From: Micromonospora rhizosphaerae
GTDB lineage: Bacteria > Actinomycetota > Actinomycetes > Mycobacteriales > Micromonosporaceae
Length of the DNA: 64,000 nucleotides
Assembly: GCF_900091465.1 (NCBI RefSeq)
Contig: NZ_FMHV01000002.1
Coordinates: 6,758,001-6,822,000, forward strand
Direction: 5' to 3'
Positions 55,651 through 64,000 of the stretch are shown piece after piece. The notes below the pieces were generated by a model. That model was given only the letters and a program-made list of their open reading frames with translations. It did not search any database and was not told the DNA's origin. Made by a program: the position numbers and the translations under genes. Numbering within the stretch: position 1 is the first letter of the stretch; each line of letters begins with the position of its first letter.

Positions 55651-56549
55651 GCACCACGAGCGGTGCGGTACTGGCCGAAACCGTGGCCGAGGGGGGCGGG
55701 CCGCGGCGGCCGAAGGCTCGCGCCCGGCGTCGCGGTCCTGGCTTCTGGTACTACCTGGGCATCACCCTGATTGTGGTGTACTGCCTGGCGCCCTTCTACT
55801 GGATGGTGGTCTCGGCGCTGCGCCGGCCGGCGGACCAGTTCTCCAACGATCCGCTGCCCTTCCCGCCGTCGCTGGACAACCTCCAGGCGGCCTTCTCGCC
55901 GGCCAACGGGTTCACCCGGGCTTTGATCAACAGCCTCATCGTGGCCGGTTGCACCACAGTGCTGACGCTGATCATCGGCACCTTCACGGCATACGCGCTG
56001 GCCCGGCTGGAGTTCCGCGGCAAGACGCTGATCCTCAGCCTGATCGTGGCGACCTCGATGTTCCCCGGCATCCTGGTCGTGGTGCCGCTGCTGCAGCTGT
56101 TCGTGAACATCGACTGGATCAACACCTACCAGGCGATGGTCCTCCCCAGCCTCAGCTTCGCGCTGCCGCTGGCGGTCTGGAACCTCACCGTGTTCTTCCG
56201 CCAGATGCCGTTCGAGCTGGAGGAGGCGGCGCAGATCGACGGGGCCACCCCGGCCCAGGCGTTCCGCAGGGTGATCCTGCCGCTCGCCGCCCCTGGCGTG
56301 TTCACCACGGCGATCCTCGCCTTCATCGCCGCCTGGAACGAGTTCATCATCGCGGTCAGCGTGGTCAACGACAACGACCGGAAGACGGCGAACGTGATCG
56401 TCTCCCAGTTCACCGGGCAGTACCAGTTCGACCAGCCGTTCGGCACCCAGATGGCCGCCGGCGTGGTGGTCACCGTCCCGCTCGTGATCATGGTGCTGCT
56501 GTTCCAGCGCCGCATCGTGGAGGGCCTCACCGCCGGCGGGGTGAAGTAG
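55647..56549 (+). CDS. Sugar ABC transporter permease (MalG type)
   Basis: A 300-residue permease with an Arg-rich cytoplasmic N-terminus, six helices and the EAA loop (FELEEAAQIDGATPAQAFRRVILPL). It pairs with the preceding permease. No ATPase gene follows, so the importer probably borrows a shared ATPase such as MsiK, as in many actinomycetes. Confidence 0.92.
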   Translation: MSTTSGAVLAETVAEGGGPRRPKARARRRGPGFWYYLGITLIVVYCLAPFYWMVVSALRRPADQFSNDPLPFPPSLDNLQAAFSPANGFTRALINSLIVAGCTTVLTLIIGTFTAYALARLEFRGKTLILSLIVATSMFPGILVVVPLLQLFVNIDWINTYQAMVLPSLSFALPLAVWNLTVFFRQMPFELEEAAQIDGATPAQAFRRVILPLAAPGVFTTAILAFIAAWNEFIIAVSVVNDNDRKTANVIVSQFTGQYQFDQPFGTQMAAGVVVTVPLVIMVLLFQRRIVEGLTAGGVK

Positions 56550-56557
56550 TCGGCAGC

Positions 56558-56603
56558 CGGCGGCGCGGCGGTGACCTCACCGGTTCACCGCCGCGCCGCC
56601 GGA
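56558..56603 (+). terminator. Strong hairpin after the permease genes
   Basis: A perfect 18-bp stem (56558-56575 with 56586-56603) begins 9 bp after the permease stop. It probably ends or reduces transcription into the GH13 gene. No U tract. Confidence 0.75.
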
Positions 56604-56763
56604 CCCGATGCCAGCACCCACCCTGCCGAACCGCCGGTGATCCCGCCCACTCGGCTGGTCGTCCGCGAATCGACCGCCCCACTCCGGGCATCCTGAGCGG
56701 AATCATCTGCCGCAGCCTGGGCACAATCACCGCATCGCACGGCTCGACACACGGGAGAAGGCC

Positions 56764-58422
56764 CTGAACATCAACGCGACGCACCAGGAACCGTCCGCTG
56801 GCCCCGCCACCGGGTGGTGGACCGAGGCCGTCATCTACCAGGTCTACCCGCGCTCCTTCGCCGACTCGGACGGCGACGGCATCGGCGACCTCCCCGGCAT
56901 CACCGCCCGTCTCGGTCACCTGGCCGAGCTGGGCGTCGACGCGGTCTGGCTGTCGCCGTTCTATCCGTCGCCGCAGGCCGACGCCGGGTACGACGTGGCC
57001 GACTACCGGGACGTCGACCCGCTCTTCGGCCAGCTCGCCGACGCGGACAAGATGATCGCCGAGGCGAAGGCGCGGGGGCTGCGCGTCATCGTCGACCTGG
57101 TCCCGAACCACACCTCGTCCGCCCACCCCTGGTTCCAGGACGCGCAGGCCGCCGGGCCGGGCAGCCCGGAGCGGCAGCGGTACATCTTCCGCGACGGGCG
57201 CGGACCGCAGGGCGCCGAGCCGCCGAACGACTGGCAGAGCGTCTTCGGTGGCCCGGCCTGGACCCGGGTGCCCGACGGGCAGTGGTACCTGCACCTCTTC
57301 GACACCGGCCAGCCCGACCTGAACTGGGGCAACCCCGAGGTCCGCGCCGAGTTCCTGGACATCCTCCGGTTCTGGCTGGACCGGGGCGTGGACGGCTTCC
57401 GGGTCGACGTGGCGCACGGGCTGATCAAGCAGGCCGACCTGGCCGACTGGCAGGAGCCGCAGGAGATCCTCTCCGGCCCTGAGGTGGACAAGCCCCGACC
57501 CCCGATGTGGGACCAGGACGGGGTGCACGAGATCTACCGGGAGTGGCGGCGGCTGCTCGACTCGTACGACGGCGAGCGGATCCTGGTCGCCGAGGCCTGG
57601 GTGGAGCCCGCCGAGCGGCTGGCCCGCTACGTCCGGCCCGACGAGATGCACCAGGCGTTCAACTTCGAGTACCTGCTCGCCGCCTGGACCGCCCCGGCCC
57701 AGTACGCGGTCATCACCCGCTCGCTGGAGTCCACCGACGCGGTCGGCGCCCCCACCACCTGGGTGCTCTCCAACCACGACGTCGTGCGGCACGCCTCCCG
57801 GCTCGGCCTGCCGATCGGCACGCCCCGACCGAACGGCATCGGCATCGGCGACCCGCAGCCGGACGCCGCGCTCGGCCTGCGCCGGGCCCGGGCGGCCACC
57901 CTGCTGATGCTCGCCCTGCCCGGATCCGCTTACCTCTACCAGGGCGAGGAGCTGGGGCTGCCGGAGCACACCACGCTCCCGGACGAGGCGCGGCAGGACC
58001 CGACCTGGGAGCGCAGCGGGCACACCGAGCGGGGCCGGGACGGCTGCCGGGTGCCGATCCCGTGGGAGGCCGACGCCCCGTCGTACGGCTTCGGGCCGAC
58101 CGACGCGAGCTGGCTGCCGCAGCCCCCGCTCTGGGCCGAGTACGCGCTGGACCGGCAGCGCGGGGTGCCCGGGTCGACGTACGAGCTGTACCGGACCGCG
58201 CTGCGGCTGCGCCACGAGCACGGGCTGGGCCGGGGCACGCTGCGCTGGCTCTCCTCCGGCGACGAGGTGCTCACCTTCACCAACGGCGGCGTCACCGTGC
58301 TGACCAACTTCGGCGAGGTGCCGGTGCCGGTGCCGGCCGGCGCGGAGCTGCTGGCGGCGAGCACCCCGCTCGACGAGGATGGCCGGGTCCCGACCGACGT
58401 GACGGTCTGGTTCCGCTCCTGA
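56764..58422 (+). CDS. GH13 alpha-glucosidase, probable CTG start
   Basis: A 552-residue GH13 enzyme acting on alpha-glucosides in the cytosol. N-terminal WWTEAVIYQVYPRSFADS, CSR I VDLVPNHTSS, nucleophile in DGFRVDVAHG (Asp 215), acid in ILVAEAW (Glu 277) and CSR IV VLSNHDVVR (Asp 339) are all present. No ATG, GTG or TTG is available in frame before the conserved N-terminus; the next GTG (56995) would remove 77 residues of the barrel. CTG at 56764 with GGGAGA five bases upstream is the best start. It follows the sugar importer and likely hydrolyses its cargo. Confidence 0.88.
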   Translation: MNINATHQEPSAGPATGWWTEAVIYQVYPRSFADSDGDGIGDLPGITARLGHLAELGVDAVWLSPFYPSPQADAGYDVADYRDVDPLFGQLADADKMIAEAKARGLRVIVDLVPNHTSSAHPWFQDAQAAGPGSPERQRYIFRDGRGPQGAEPPNDWQSVFGGPAWTRVPDGQWYLHLFDTGQPDLNWGNPEVRAEFLDILRFWLDRGVDGFRVDVAHGLIKQADLADWQEPQEILSGPEVDKPRPPMWDQDGVHEIYREWRRLLDSYDGERILVAEAWVEPAERLARYVRPDEMHQAFNFEYLLAAWTAPAQYAVITRSLESTDAVGAPTTWVLSNHDVVRHASRLGLPIGTPRPNGIGIGDPQPDAALGLRRARAATLLMLALPGSAYLYQGEELGLPEHTTLPDEARQDPTWERSGHTERGRDGCRVPIPWEADAPSYGFGPTDASWLPQPPLWAEYALDRQRGVPGSTYELYRTALRLRHEHGLGRGTLRWLSSGDEVLTFTNGGVTVLTNFGEVPVPVPAGAELLAASTPLDEDGRVPTDVTVWFRS

Positions 58423-58431
58423 CGGGTTGAG

Positions 58432-58476
58432 AGGGCCCCCTGTACAACGCGAGGCGTTGACGGGGGCCCTTTTCCT
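58432..58476 (+). terminator. Intrinsic terminator with U tract
   Basis: AGGGCCCCC (58432-58440) pairs with GGGGGCCCT (58462-58470), with inner CAACGC/GCGTTG, followed by TTTTCC. It is the only hairpin here with a clear T run and lies between the GH13 gene and the convergent MFS gene. Confidence 0.85.
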
Positions 58477-59888
58477 TACAGCCGGTCGGCGCGGGCGTGC
58501 AGGAGGTCGTGCACGGCCTCGATGTCGCCCGGGGAGGTCCGGGCGGCGAGCCAGTACATGACGCCGGTGGGGATGAAGAAGAACTGGAAGGCGGCCAGCC
58601 CGACGGCGTAGTTCAGCGGCGGCGGGAACGCCGCCCGCAGCCCGTGGAAGGCCACCCCGACCAGGCCGTTGCCGGCCGCCCGGCCGACCCCGTTGACCAG
58701 GTTGCCCAGGCTGTAGACGGTGCCGCGGTGCTCGGGCGGGTTGACGTCCGCGATCAGCGCGAACCAGTTCGGCGAGTTGGCCGAGGTGAGTGCCAGCGCG
58801 ACCACGGCGGTCAGCAGGCTCAGCCCGACCGTCGGCTCGGTGACCACGCTGGCCAGCACCGCGCGGACCACCGCCCACCGGCTCCCGCCGTCCGGGACGT
58901 CGATGCGGATCGGCACGAAGAACAGGACCAGGTAGAACGGCACGGCCGCGAGGATGCCCACCGCCGCGACCAGGGCCCGGCCCCGGAGCGTACGCCGTTG
59001 CAGCGCGTCCCCGACCAGGCCGCCGACGATGGAGAGCACCCCGCCGAGCTGGAACAGGGTGGCGAAGACGCTGCCCACCACCACGGCGGTCGCCGCCGAG
59101 TAGCCCTGCGCCTCGGCCCGCTGGGCGAAGAGCACCGGCAGCCACACCAGCGATCCGAAGGCCGCCTGCGCGGTCAGGCCCTGAAGGATCAGCCACCGGT
59201 TGGTCCGCCGGGCCAGGATCCGCGGCAGGTCGGCTCGGCTGATCCGGTAGTCGTACTCGGCGCCGGCGTCGAGCGCCCCGGCCAGCTCGGGCTCGCTCTG
59301 CCCGCGCCGGATGTTGTACGTGAAGAGGTAGGCCACCGTGGCGACCAGCCCGACCACGGTGAGCACCACGAACGGGCGTCGCCAGTCGGTGTTGCCGAGG
59401 ATCCCGCCGGTCAGCGTGCCGGCGAGGGTGCCGACACCCTGGGACAGCCCCCAGAAGCTCATCACCAGGCCTCGGCGGCGGGGGGAGATCAGGTCGGTGA
59501 CCACGGAGAAGCCGACCGACCCGACCGCCCCCAGCCCGATCGCGGCGAGCAGTTGGGCGGCCAGGAAGGCCGGGTAGTGCTGGGCGAGCGCGCTGCCGCC
59601 GGTGCCGGCCGCCCAGATCAGGGTGCCGATCATGAGCAGCGGCTTGCGGTCGGCCCGGTCGCCCACGTACGCCCAGGCCACCGCCGCCACCGCGCTGGCC
59701 AGGAAGCTCACCGCGGTGACCAGGCCGAGCAGCCGCTGCGACACGCCCAGCGCCCCGGAGATCGGCCCGTACAGCGGCGGGACCAGGCCGATCGCCACGT
59801 TGTCCAGCGAGGCGAGCACCACGAACACCACGACGCTGTAGAACCGGTGCGCCGCGTTCCCGCGCCGGGAGATCCTGGTGCTGGTCAT
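58476..59888 (-). CDS. MFS transporter
   Basis: A 470-residue major facilitator with about 12 membrane helices. WAYVGDRADRKPLLMIG is the signature loop between helices 2 and 3, and a long central loop follows helix 6. It lies 67 bp downstream of xylB in the same direction, so it may carry xylose or a related pentose (inferred from context only). Confidence 0.87.
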   Translation of the reverse strand: MTSTRISRRGNAAHRFYSVVVFVVLASLDNVAIGLVPPLYGPISGALGVSQRLLGLVTAVSFLASAVAAVAWAYVGDRADRKPLLMIGTLIWAAGTGGSALAQHYPAFLAAQLLAAIGLGAVGSVGFSVVTDLISPRRRGLVMSFWGLSQGVGTLAGTLTGGILGNTDWRRPFVVLTVVGLVATVAYLFTYNIRRGQSEPELAGALDAGAEYDYRISRADLPRILARRTNRWLILQGLTAQAAFGSLVWLPVLFAQRAEAQGYSAATAVVVGSVFATLFQLGGVLSIVGGLVGDALQRRTLRGRALVAAVGILAAVPFYLVLFFVPIRIDVPDGGSRWAVVRAVLASVVTEPTVGLSLLTAVVALALTSANSPNWFALIADVNPPEHRGTVYSLGNLVNGVGRAAGNGLVGVAFHGLRAAFPPPLNYAVGLAAFQFFFIPTGVMYWLAARTSPGDIEAVHDLLHARADRL

Positions 59889-59955
59889 GCCCGGCAGCCA
59901 ACCAGGAGAAGATCACGACCGGATGACGAACCCGGCCGAGCGGCCGCTCCGCCGT

Positions 59956-61482
59956 TCACTCCCGCGCCGCGCCGACCCGGTCCACGGTGTGGTCGCGGGC
60001 CCGCGCGTACCGCTCCCGGATGGCGGGGACGGGCTCGGTCGCGTACTCCTCGGTGTCGGCCACCGTCCACGCGGGTGGCGCCGCGCCGCCCAGGGCGACC
60101 CACGCGGCCTGGCGGGCCGCGCCGTCGGCGACATACTCCCCCGGCGGCGGCACGACCACCGGCCGGCCGAAGACCCGCGGGGCGATCCGCCGCACCGCCG
60201 CCGAGCGGGCCCCGCCGCCGACCAGGATCACGCGGTCGACTGTCGCGCCCTGCGCGATCAGCGCGTCGAGACCGTCGGCGAGCGCGCAGAGCATCCCCTC
60301 GACCGCGGCCCGGGCCAGATGGGCCGGGGTGGCGGTACGCAGGGTGAGCCCGTGCACGGCGCCGGTGGCGTCCGGCCGGTCCGGGGTCCGCTCCCCCTCC
60401 AGGTACGGCACCATGACCAGCCCGTCCGCACCGGGCGGGGCGGCCAGCGCCAGGTCGCTCAGCTCGTCGAGGCCGACCCGGAGCATCGCCGCGGCGGCGT
60501 CGAGGACCCGGGCCGCGTTGAGCGTGCAGACCAGCGGCAGGAACCGGCCGGTGGCGTCGGCGAACCCGGCGACCATGCCCGTCGCGTCGGCGGCCGGCGC
60601 GTCCGCCACGGCGAAGACCGTCCCCGAGGTCCCGATCGAGACGACCACGTCGCCGGGACCGGCTCCGACACCCAGCGCGGCCGCGGCGTTGTCCCCGGTC
60701 CCGGGGCCGAGCAGCACCCCGCCGGACTGCGCGTGGGCCGACGCCGTGCCACCCGGCCGGTGCCGGAGGCCGGGCGACGAGCCGCCGGAGCCGACCTCCG
60801 CCAGGGCCCCACCGAGCACACCGGGATCGAGCGGCCCCGCCGGCTCGGCGGGGCCGAGCACGGTGGGCAGCCGCGGCGTCCGGCCGAACGCCCGTTCCAG
60901 CAGGTCCAGGCGGTACTCGCCGGTCCGTGGCGACCAGTAGCCGGTGCCGCTGGCGTCGCCCCGGTCCGTTCGCAGCGCGTCCAGCCCCGGCGCGCCGGCC
61001 AGCCGCCAGGTCAGCCAGTCGTGCGGCAGGCAGACCGCGGCCACCCGGTCGGCGTTCGCCGGCTCGTGCCGGGCCAGCCAGCGCAGCTTCGTGGCGGTGA
61101 AGCTGGCCACCGGCACGCTGCCCGCCGCCTCGGCCCAGAACCGCCGGCCGGCCTCGCCGCCGCCCGCCTCCGCGATCAGGTCCTGGGCGGCCCTGGCCGA
61201 GCGAGTGTCGTTCCACAGCAGCGCCGGTCGGACCACCCGGCCCGCCTCGTCCAGGCAGACCATGCCGTGCTGCTGGCCGGCGACCGAGACGGCCGCGACG
61301 TCGGCCAGCCCGCCGGCCGCGTCGACGGCCGCCAGCAGGGCGTCCCACCAGGCCTGCGGGTCGACCTCGGTGCCGTCCGGGTGCGGGGCCCGGCCCTGCC
61401 GGACCAGCGCGCCGGTCTCCGCGTCCCGGATCACGACCTTGCAGGACTGGGTGGACGAGTCGACCCCCGCGACGAGCGGCAT
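59956..61482 (-). CDS. xylB: Xylulokinase
   Basis: A 508-residue FGGY-family kinase phosphorylating D-xylulose. N-terminal [28 protein letters not shown] and LLWNDTRSA, and the C-terminal ATPase segments [23 protein letters not shown] and [19 protein letters not shown] are family features. A stretch near residues 235-255 (Gly/Ser-rich, [20 protein letters not shown]) looks like an insertion. It follows xylA by 11 bp. Confidence 0.93.
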   Translation of the reverse strand: MPLVAGVDSSTQSCKVVIRDAETGALVRQGRAPHPDGTEVDPQAWWDALLAAVDAAGGLADVAAVSVAGQQHGMVCLDEAGRVVRPALLWNDTRSARAAQDLIAEAGGGEAGRRFWAEAAGSVPVASFTATKLRWLARHEPANADRVAAVCLPHDWLTWRLAGAPGLDALRTDRGDASGTGYWSPRTGEYRLDLLERAFGRTPRLPTVLGPAEPAGPLDPGVLGGALAEVGSGGSSPGLRHRPGGTASAHAQSGGVLLGPGTGDNAAAALGVGAGPGDVVVSIGTSGTVFAVADAPAADATGMVAGFADATGRFLPLVCTLNAARVLDAAAAMLRVGLDELSDLALAAPPGADGLVMVPYLEGERTPDRPDATGAVHGLTLRTATPAHLARAAVEGMLCALADGLDALIAQGATVDRVILVGGGARSAAVRRIAPRVFGRPVVVPPPGEYVADGAARQAAWVALGGAAPPAWTVADTEEYATEPVPAIRERYARARDHTVDRVGAARE

Positions 61483-61493
61483 GGCGGCCCGCC

Positions 61494-62681
61494 TCAGCGC
61501 GCGCCGAGCAGGTGCTCGACGGCGAGCTGGTTGAGCCGGACGAAGCCGAAGCCCTTCGCGCCGGCCGCGTCCGGGTCGAACTCCTCGAACGCGGACCGGT
61601 CGGCGAGCAGGTCGGCGTAGCTCTCCCCCGGGTTCAGCGTCGGCGTGGCCAGGTCGGTGACCTTGCTGGCGGCCAGCGCCTCGGCCACCTCGGGGTCGGC
61701 CCGGAACGCCGCCGCCCGCTCCTTGAGCAGCAGGTACGTGCGCATGTTCGCCTCGGCCGAGGCCCACACCCCGGTCATGTCCTCCGTGCGGGAGGGCTTG
61801 TAGTCGAAGTGCCGGGGGCCGTCGTACGCGCGCCCGCCGCCCGGCCCGCCGTGCTCGAGGAGGTCCACCAGGGCGAACGCGTTGAGCAGGTCGCCGTGGC
61901 CGAAGACCAGGTCCTGGTCGTACTTGATGCCGCGCTGGCCGTTGAGGTCGATGTGGAACAGCTTGCCCTGCCAGAGCGCCTGGGCGATGCCGTGGGCGAA
62001 GTTCAGCCCGGCCATCTGCTCGTGCCCGACCTCCGGGTTGAGCCCGACCAGCTCGGGGTGGGCCAGGGTGGAGATGAAGGCCAGCGCGTGCCCGACGGTG
62101 GGCAGCAGGATGTCGCCGCGCGGCTCGTTCGGCTTCGGCTCGATCGCGAAGCGCAGGTCGTACCCGGAGTCGACGACGTACTGGCAGAGCAGGTCGACCG
62201 CCTCCCGGTAGCGGTCCAGCGCCGAGCGGACGTCCTTGGCCAGGTCGTACTCGGCGCCCTCCCGGCCGCCCCACATCACGAAGGTGCGGGCGCCGAGCTG
62301 GGCGGCGAGGTCGACGTTGCGCAGCACCTTGCGCAGCGCGTACCGGCGGACGTCGCGGTCGTTGCTGGTGAAGCCGCCGTCCTTGAAGACCGGGTGGGTG
62401 AAGAGGTTGGTGGTGACCATCGGGACGACCAGGCCGGTCTCGTCGAGGGCCTTGCGGAACCGGGTCAGCCGGGCGTCGCGGGTGGCGGCGTCCGCGCCGA
62501 AGGGGACCAGGTCGTCGTCGTGGAAGGTGATCCCGTACGCGCCGAGCTCGGCGAGCCGGTGCACCGCCTCGACCGCGTCCAGCTCGGGCCGGGTGGCGTC
62601 GCCGAACGGGTCACGGGCCTGCCAACCCACCGTCCAGAGACCGAAGGAGAACTTGTCGGCGGGGGTGGGACGGGGTGCCAT
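61494..62681 (-). CDS. xylA: Xylose isomerase
   Basis: A 395-residue class I xylose isomerase, converting xylose to xylulose. The TIM barrel carries [10 protein letters not shown], the catalytic-region [13 protein letters not shown], metal ligands in [26 protein letters not shown] and [27 protein letters not shown] lies six bases before the ATG. It opens the xylA-xylB(-MFS) operon, divergent from the ROK repressor. Confidence 0.95.
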   Translation of the reverse strand: MAPRPTPADKFSFGLWTVGWQARDPFGDATRPELDAVEAVHRLAELGAYGITFHDDDLVPFGADAATRDARLTRFRKALDETGLVVPMVTTNLFTHPVFKDGGFTSNDRDVRRYALRKVLRNVDLAAQLGARTFVMWGGREGAEYDLAKDVRSALDRYREAVDLLCQYVVDSGYDLRFAIEPKPNEPRGDILLPTVGHALAFISTLAHPELVGLNPEVGHEQMAGLNFAHGIAQALWQGKLFHIDLNGQRGIKYDQDLVFGHGDLLNAFALVDLLEHGGPGGGRAYDGPRHFDYKPSRTEDMTGVWASAEANMRTYLLLKERAAAFRADPEVAEALAASKVTDLATPTLNPGESYADLLADRSAFEEFDPDAAGAKGFGFVRLNQLAVEHLLGAR

Positions 62682-62713
62682 GGCAGACCTCCGGTGGTGT
62701 CGTCCGCAATTTG

Positions 62714-62726
62714 TTCAGTGGTTGAA
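62714..62726. promoter_or_regulatory. Candidate xylose repressor operator
   Basis: TTCA-GTGGT-TGAA, flanked by A/T-rich bases (AATTTG ... TTAAAT), lies between the divergent xylA and ROK starts. ROK/XylR operators are A/T-rich inverted repeats of this kind. Confidence 0.5.
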
Positions 62727-62757
62727 TTAAATGACCGACGTGTGGCAGTGTCAAGAG

Positions 62758-63990
62758 GTGACCAGCGCAAGCACCGCCGGAGCGGTCCGGCAGGGCAGTC
62801 TCCGCGAGCTCAACCTCGCGGTGGTGCTCGGGCGGATCGCCGCCGCCGAGCGACCGCCCTCCCGGGCGGAGCTCGCCACCGACACCGGCCTGACCCGGGC
62901 CACCGTCTCGGCCGTCGTCGACGACCTGATCGCCGGCCGGCTGGTGACCGAGGCCGACCCCGCGCCACGTACCGGAGCCGGCCGGCCCGCCCGAGGCCTG
63001 GTGCTGGCCGACCACGGCCCGGCCGGGCTCGGCCTGGAGGTCAACGTCGACTACCTGGGCGCCTGCGTGGTCGACCTGGCCGGGACGGTCCGGCACCACG
63101 TGGTGCACCGCGTCGACCTGCGCCCGGTCTCCCCCGCCGACACGCTGGCCCGGCTCGCCGCGCTGGCCGCCGACGCGCGTGCGGTCGCCGTACGCCAGGG
63201 GTTGACCCTGGCCGGCGCGACGCTGGCGGTGCCGGGCCTGGTCGGCGACGGCGGCCTGGTGCGACTCGCCCCCAACCTCGGCTGGCGGGACGTGGATGTT
63301 CCCGGACTGCTCGCCGGACACCGGCTGGCCGAGCCGGTCGACGGGGTGCCGCCGCTGGTGGTCGACAACGAGGCCAACCTGGCCGCGCTCGGCGAGCTGC
63401 ACGCCGGGCCGCCCGGCGCGGCCAGCTTCCTGCACATCTCCGGCGAGGTCGGCATCGGCGCCGGGATCGTGCTCGACGGCGTGCTCTTCCGCGGCGTGCG
63501 GGGCTGGAGCGGGGAGATCGGCCACGTCCCGGTGCACCCCGAGGGACGGCCCTGCCGCTGCGGGGGCCGGGGCTGCCTGGAGCGGTACGCGGGCCAGGAG
63601 GCGATCCTGGCCGCGGCCGGGCTGGCCGGCGCCGAGCTGCCCGCGGACACCGCCGCGACCCGGCTGGCCGACCTCGCCCGGGCCGGCGACCCGGCCACCC
63701 TCGCCGCGCTGGCCGACGCCGGGACCGCGCTCGGGGTGGCCGTCGCCGGGGTGGTGAACCTGCTGGATCTGGACACCGTGGTGCTCGGCGGCGGATACGC
63801 GCCGCTCGCGCCCTGGCTGCGGCCGCCGGTCGTCGCGGAGATCTCCCGCCGGGTGCTCACCGCGGCCTGGTCACCGGTGACGGTGCGGCCGGCGGCGCTC
63901 GGCGCCCAGTCCGCGGCCGTGGGCGGGGCGGCGTCGGTGGTCCGCCGGATCGTCGACCGGCCGGTGGGTTGGCTGACCCGCTTCGGATGA
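62758..63990 (+). CDS. ROK family transcriptional repressor (XylR-like)
   Basis: A 410-residue ROK repressor: an N-terminal winged helix (RELNLAVVLGRIAAAERPPSRAELA, TDTGLTRATVSAVVDDL) followed by the ROK sugar-kinase-like domain (GLGLEVNVDYLGACVVDLAG, GELHAGPPGAASFLHISGEVGIGAGI) with the zinc motif CRCGGRGCLERYAG. GTG at 62758 follows CAGTGT by six bases; an in-frame ATG at 62731 lies inside the A/T-rich operator region. It is divergent from xylA and surely regulates xylose use. Confidence 0.88.
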   Translation: MTSASTAGAVRQGSLRELNLAVVLGRIAAAERPPSRAELATDTGLTRATVSAVVDDLIAGRLVTEADPAPRTGAGRPARGLVLADHGPAGLGLEVNVDYLGACVVDLAGTVRHHVVHRVDLRPVSPADTLARLAALAADARAVAVRQGLTLAGATLAVPGLVGDGGLVRLAPNLGWRDVDVPGLLAGHRLAEPVDGVPPLVVDNEANLAALGELHAGPPGAASFLHISGEVGIGAGIVLDGVLFRGVRGWSGEIGHVPVHPEGRPCRCGGRGCLERYAGQEAILAAAGLAGAELPADTAATRLADLARAGDPATLAALADAGTALGVAVAGVVNLLDLDTVVLGGGYAPLAPWLRPPVVAEISRRVLTAAWSPVTVRPAALGAQSAAVGGAASVVRRIVDRPVGWLTRFG

Positions 63991-64000
63991 TGGTGAGTGC

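Noticed and set aside
56527..59916. Very long minus-strand open frame of over 1100 codons opposite the GH13 and MFS genes
   Set aside because: High G+C DNA keeps antisense frames open; it lacks family motifs, and the plus-strand GH13 and in-frame MFS products are clearly real.

Overview
The window is chromosomal DNA of a very high G+C actinomycete, most likely Micromonospora or a close relative (inference). The evidence is third-position G/C bias throughout, GTG/TTG starts, an F420-type PPOX oxidoreductase, septum-formation and CU044_5270-type proteins, ECF sigma factors, an HrdB/SigB-type sigma factor, and many start codons placed directly after a -10 box, as expected for leaderless mRNAs.

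Layout. 1-13.3 kb is housekeeping: cobalamin genes (partial cobB at the left edge; cobD-cobQ at 7.8-10.4 kb), a SURF1 protein, an ATP-dependent DNA ligase next to unusual tandem and inverted repeats, an M20 dipeptidase, a PadR regulator divergent from a hydrolase, a rhodanese and an SSB paralogue. 13.4-19.0 kb is a decayed mobile-element locus at a tRNA-Arg(TCT) gene: a 50-bp duplication of the tRNA 3' end, two broken tyrosine integrases, an intact ECF sigma/CU044_5270 cargo pair, a frameshifted DUF899 gene and the tail of a lost hydrolase. 19-28.9 kb carries a septum-formation lipoprotein, a SigG-type ECF sigma divergent from a SnoaL-fold protein, an unusual histidine kinase/degenerate kinase/response regulator trio, and a GlxA-isochorismatase operon. 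29-38 kb holds lipid, glycogen-debranching and repair genes (one broken), asd, and a pair of M16 peptidases. 39.5-40.8 kb is a DAHP synthase gene behind a transcription-attenuator leader whose short peptide contains Tyr, Trp and Phe codons. 41-46.9 kb has small actinobacterial membrane proteins, a secreted NlpC/P60 peptidase with a long structured leader, and a SigB-like sigma factor with a SigR/SigH-type promoter. 47-52.8 kb has murQ with its MurR/RpiR regulator, an SDR enzyme, a thymidylate-kinase-like protein, a nucleotidyltransferase, a metallophosphoesterase and a tiny GPGG membrane protein. 53-64 kb is carbohydrate metabolism: a sugar ABC importer without its own ATPase, a GH13 alpha-glucosidase that seems to start at CTG, an MFS transporter, xylBA and a divergent ROK repressor.

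How the genes work together. The right end imports oligosaccharides, hydrolyses them and channels xylose into the pentose phosphate pathway under a ROK repressor. murQ with its regulator recycles peptidoglycan amino sugars. Sigma-factor genes at 14.5, 21.0 and 45.9 kb point to several stress-response circuits. The strongest unusual signals are the tRNA-Arg element scar, the aromatic attenuator, the -10/start-codon spacing shared by about seventeen genes, and the operators that overlap such promoters. No CRISPR array, rRNA operon or complete transposon was seen.
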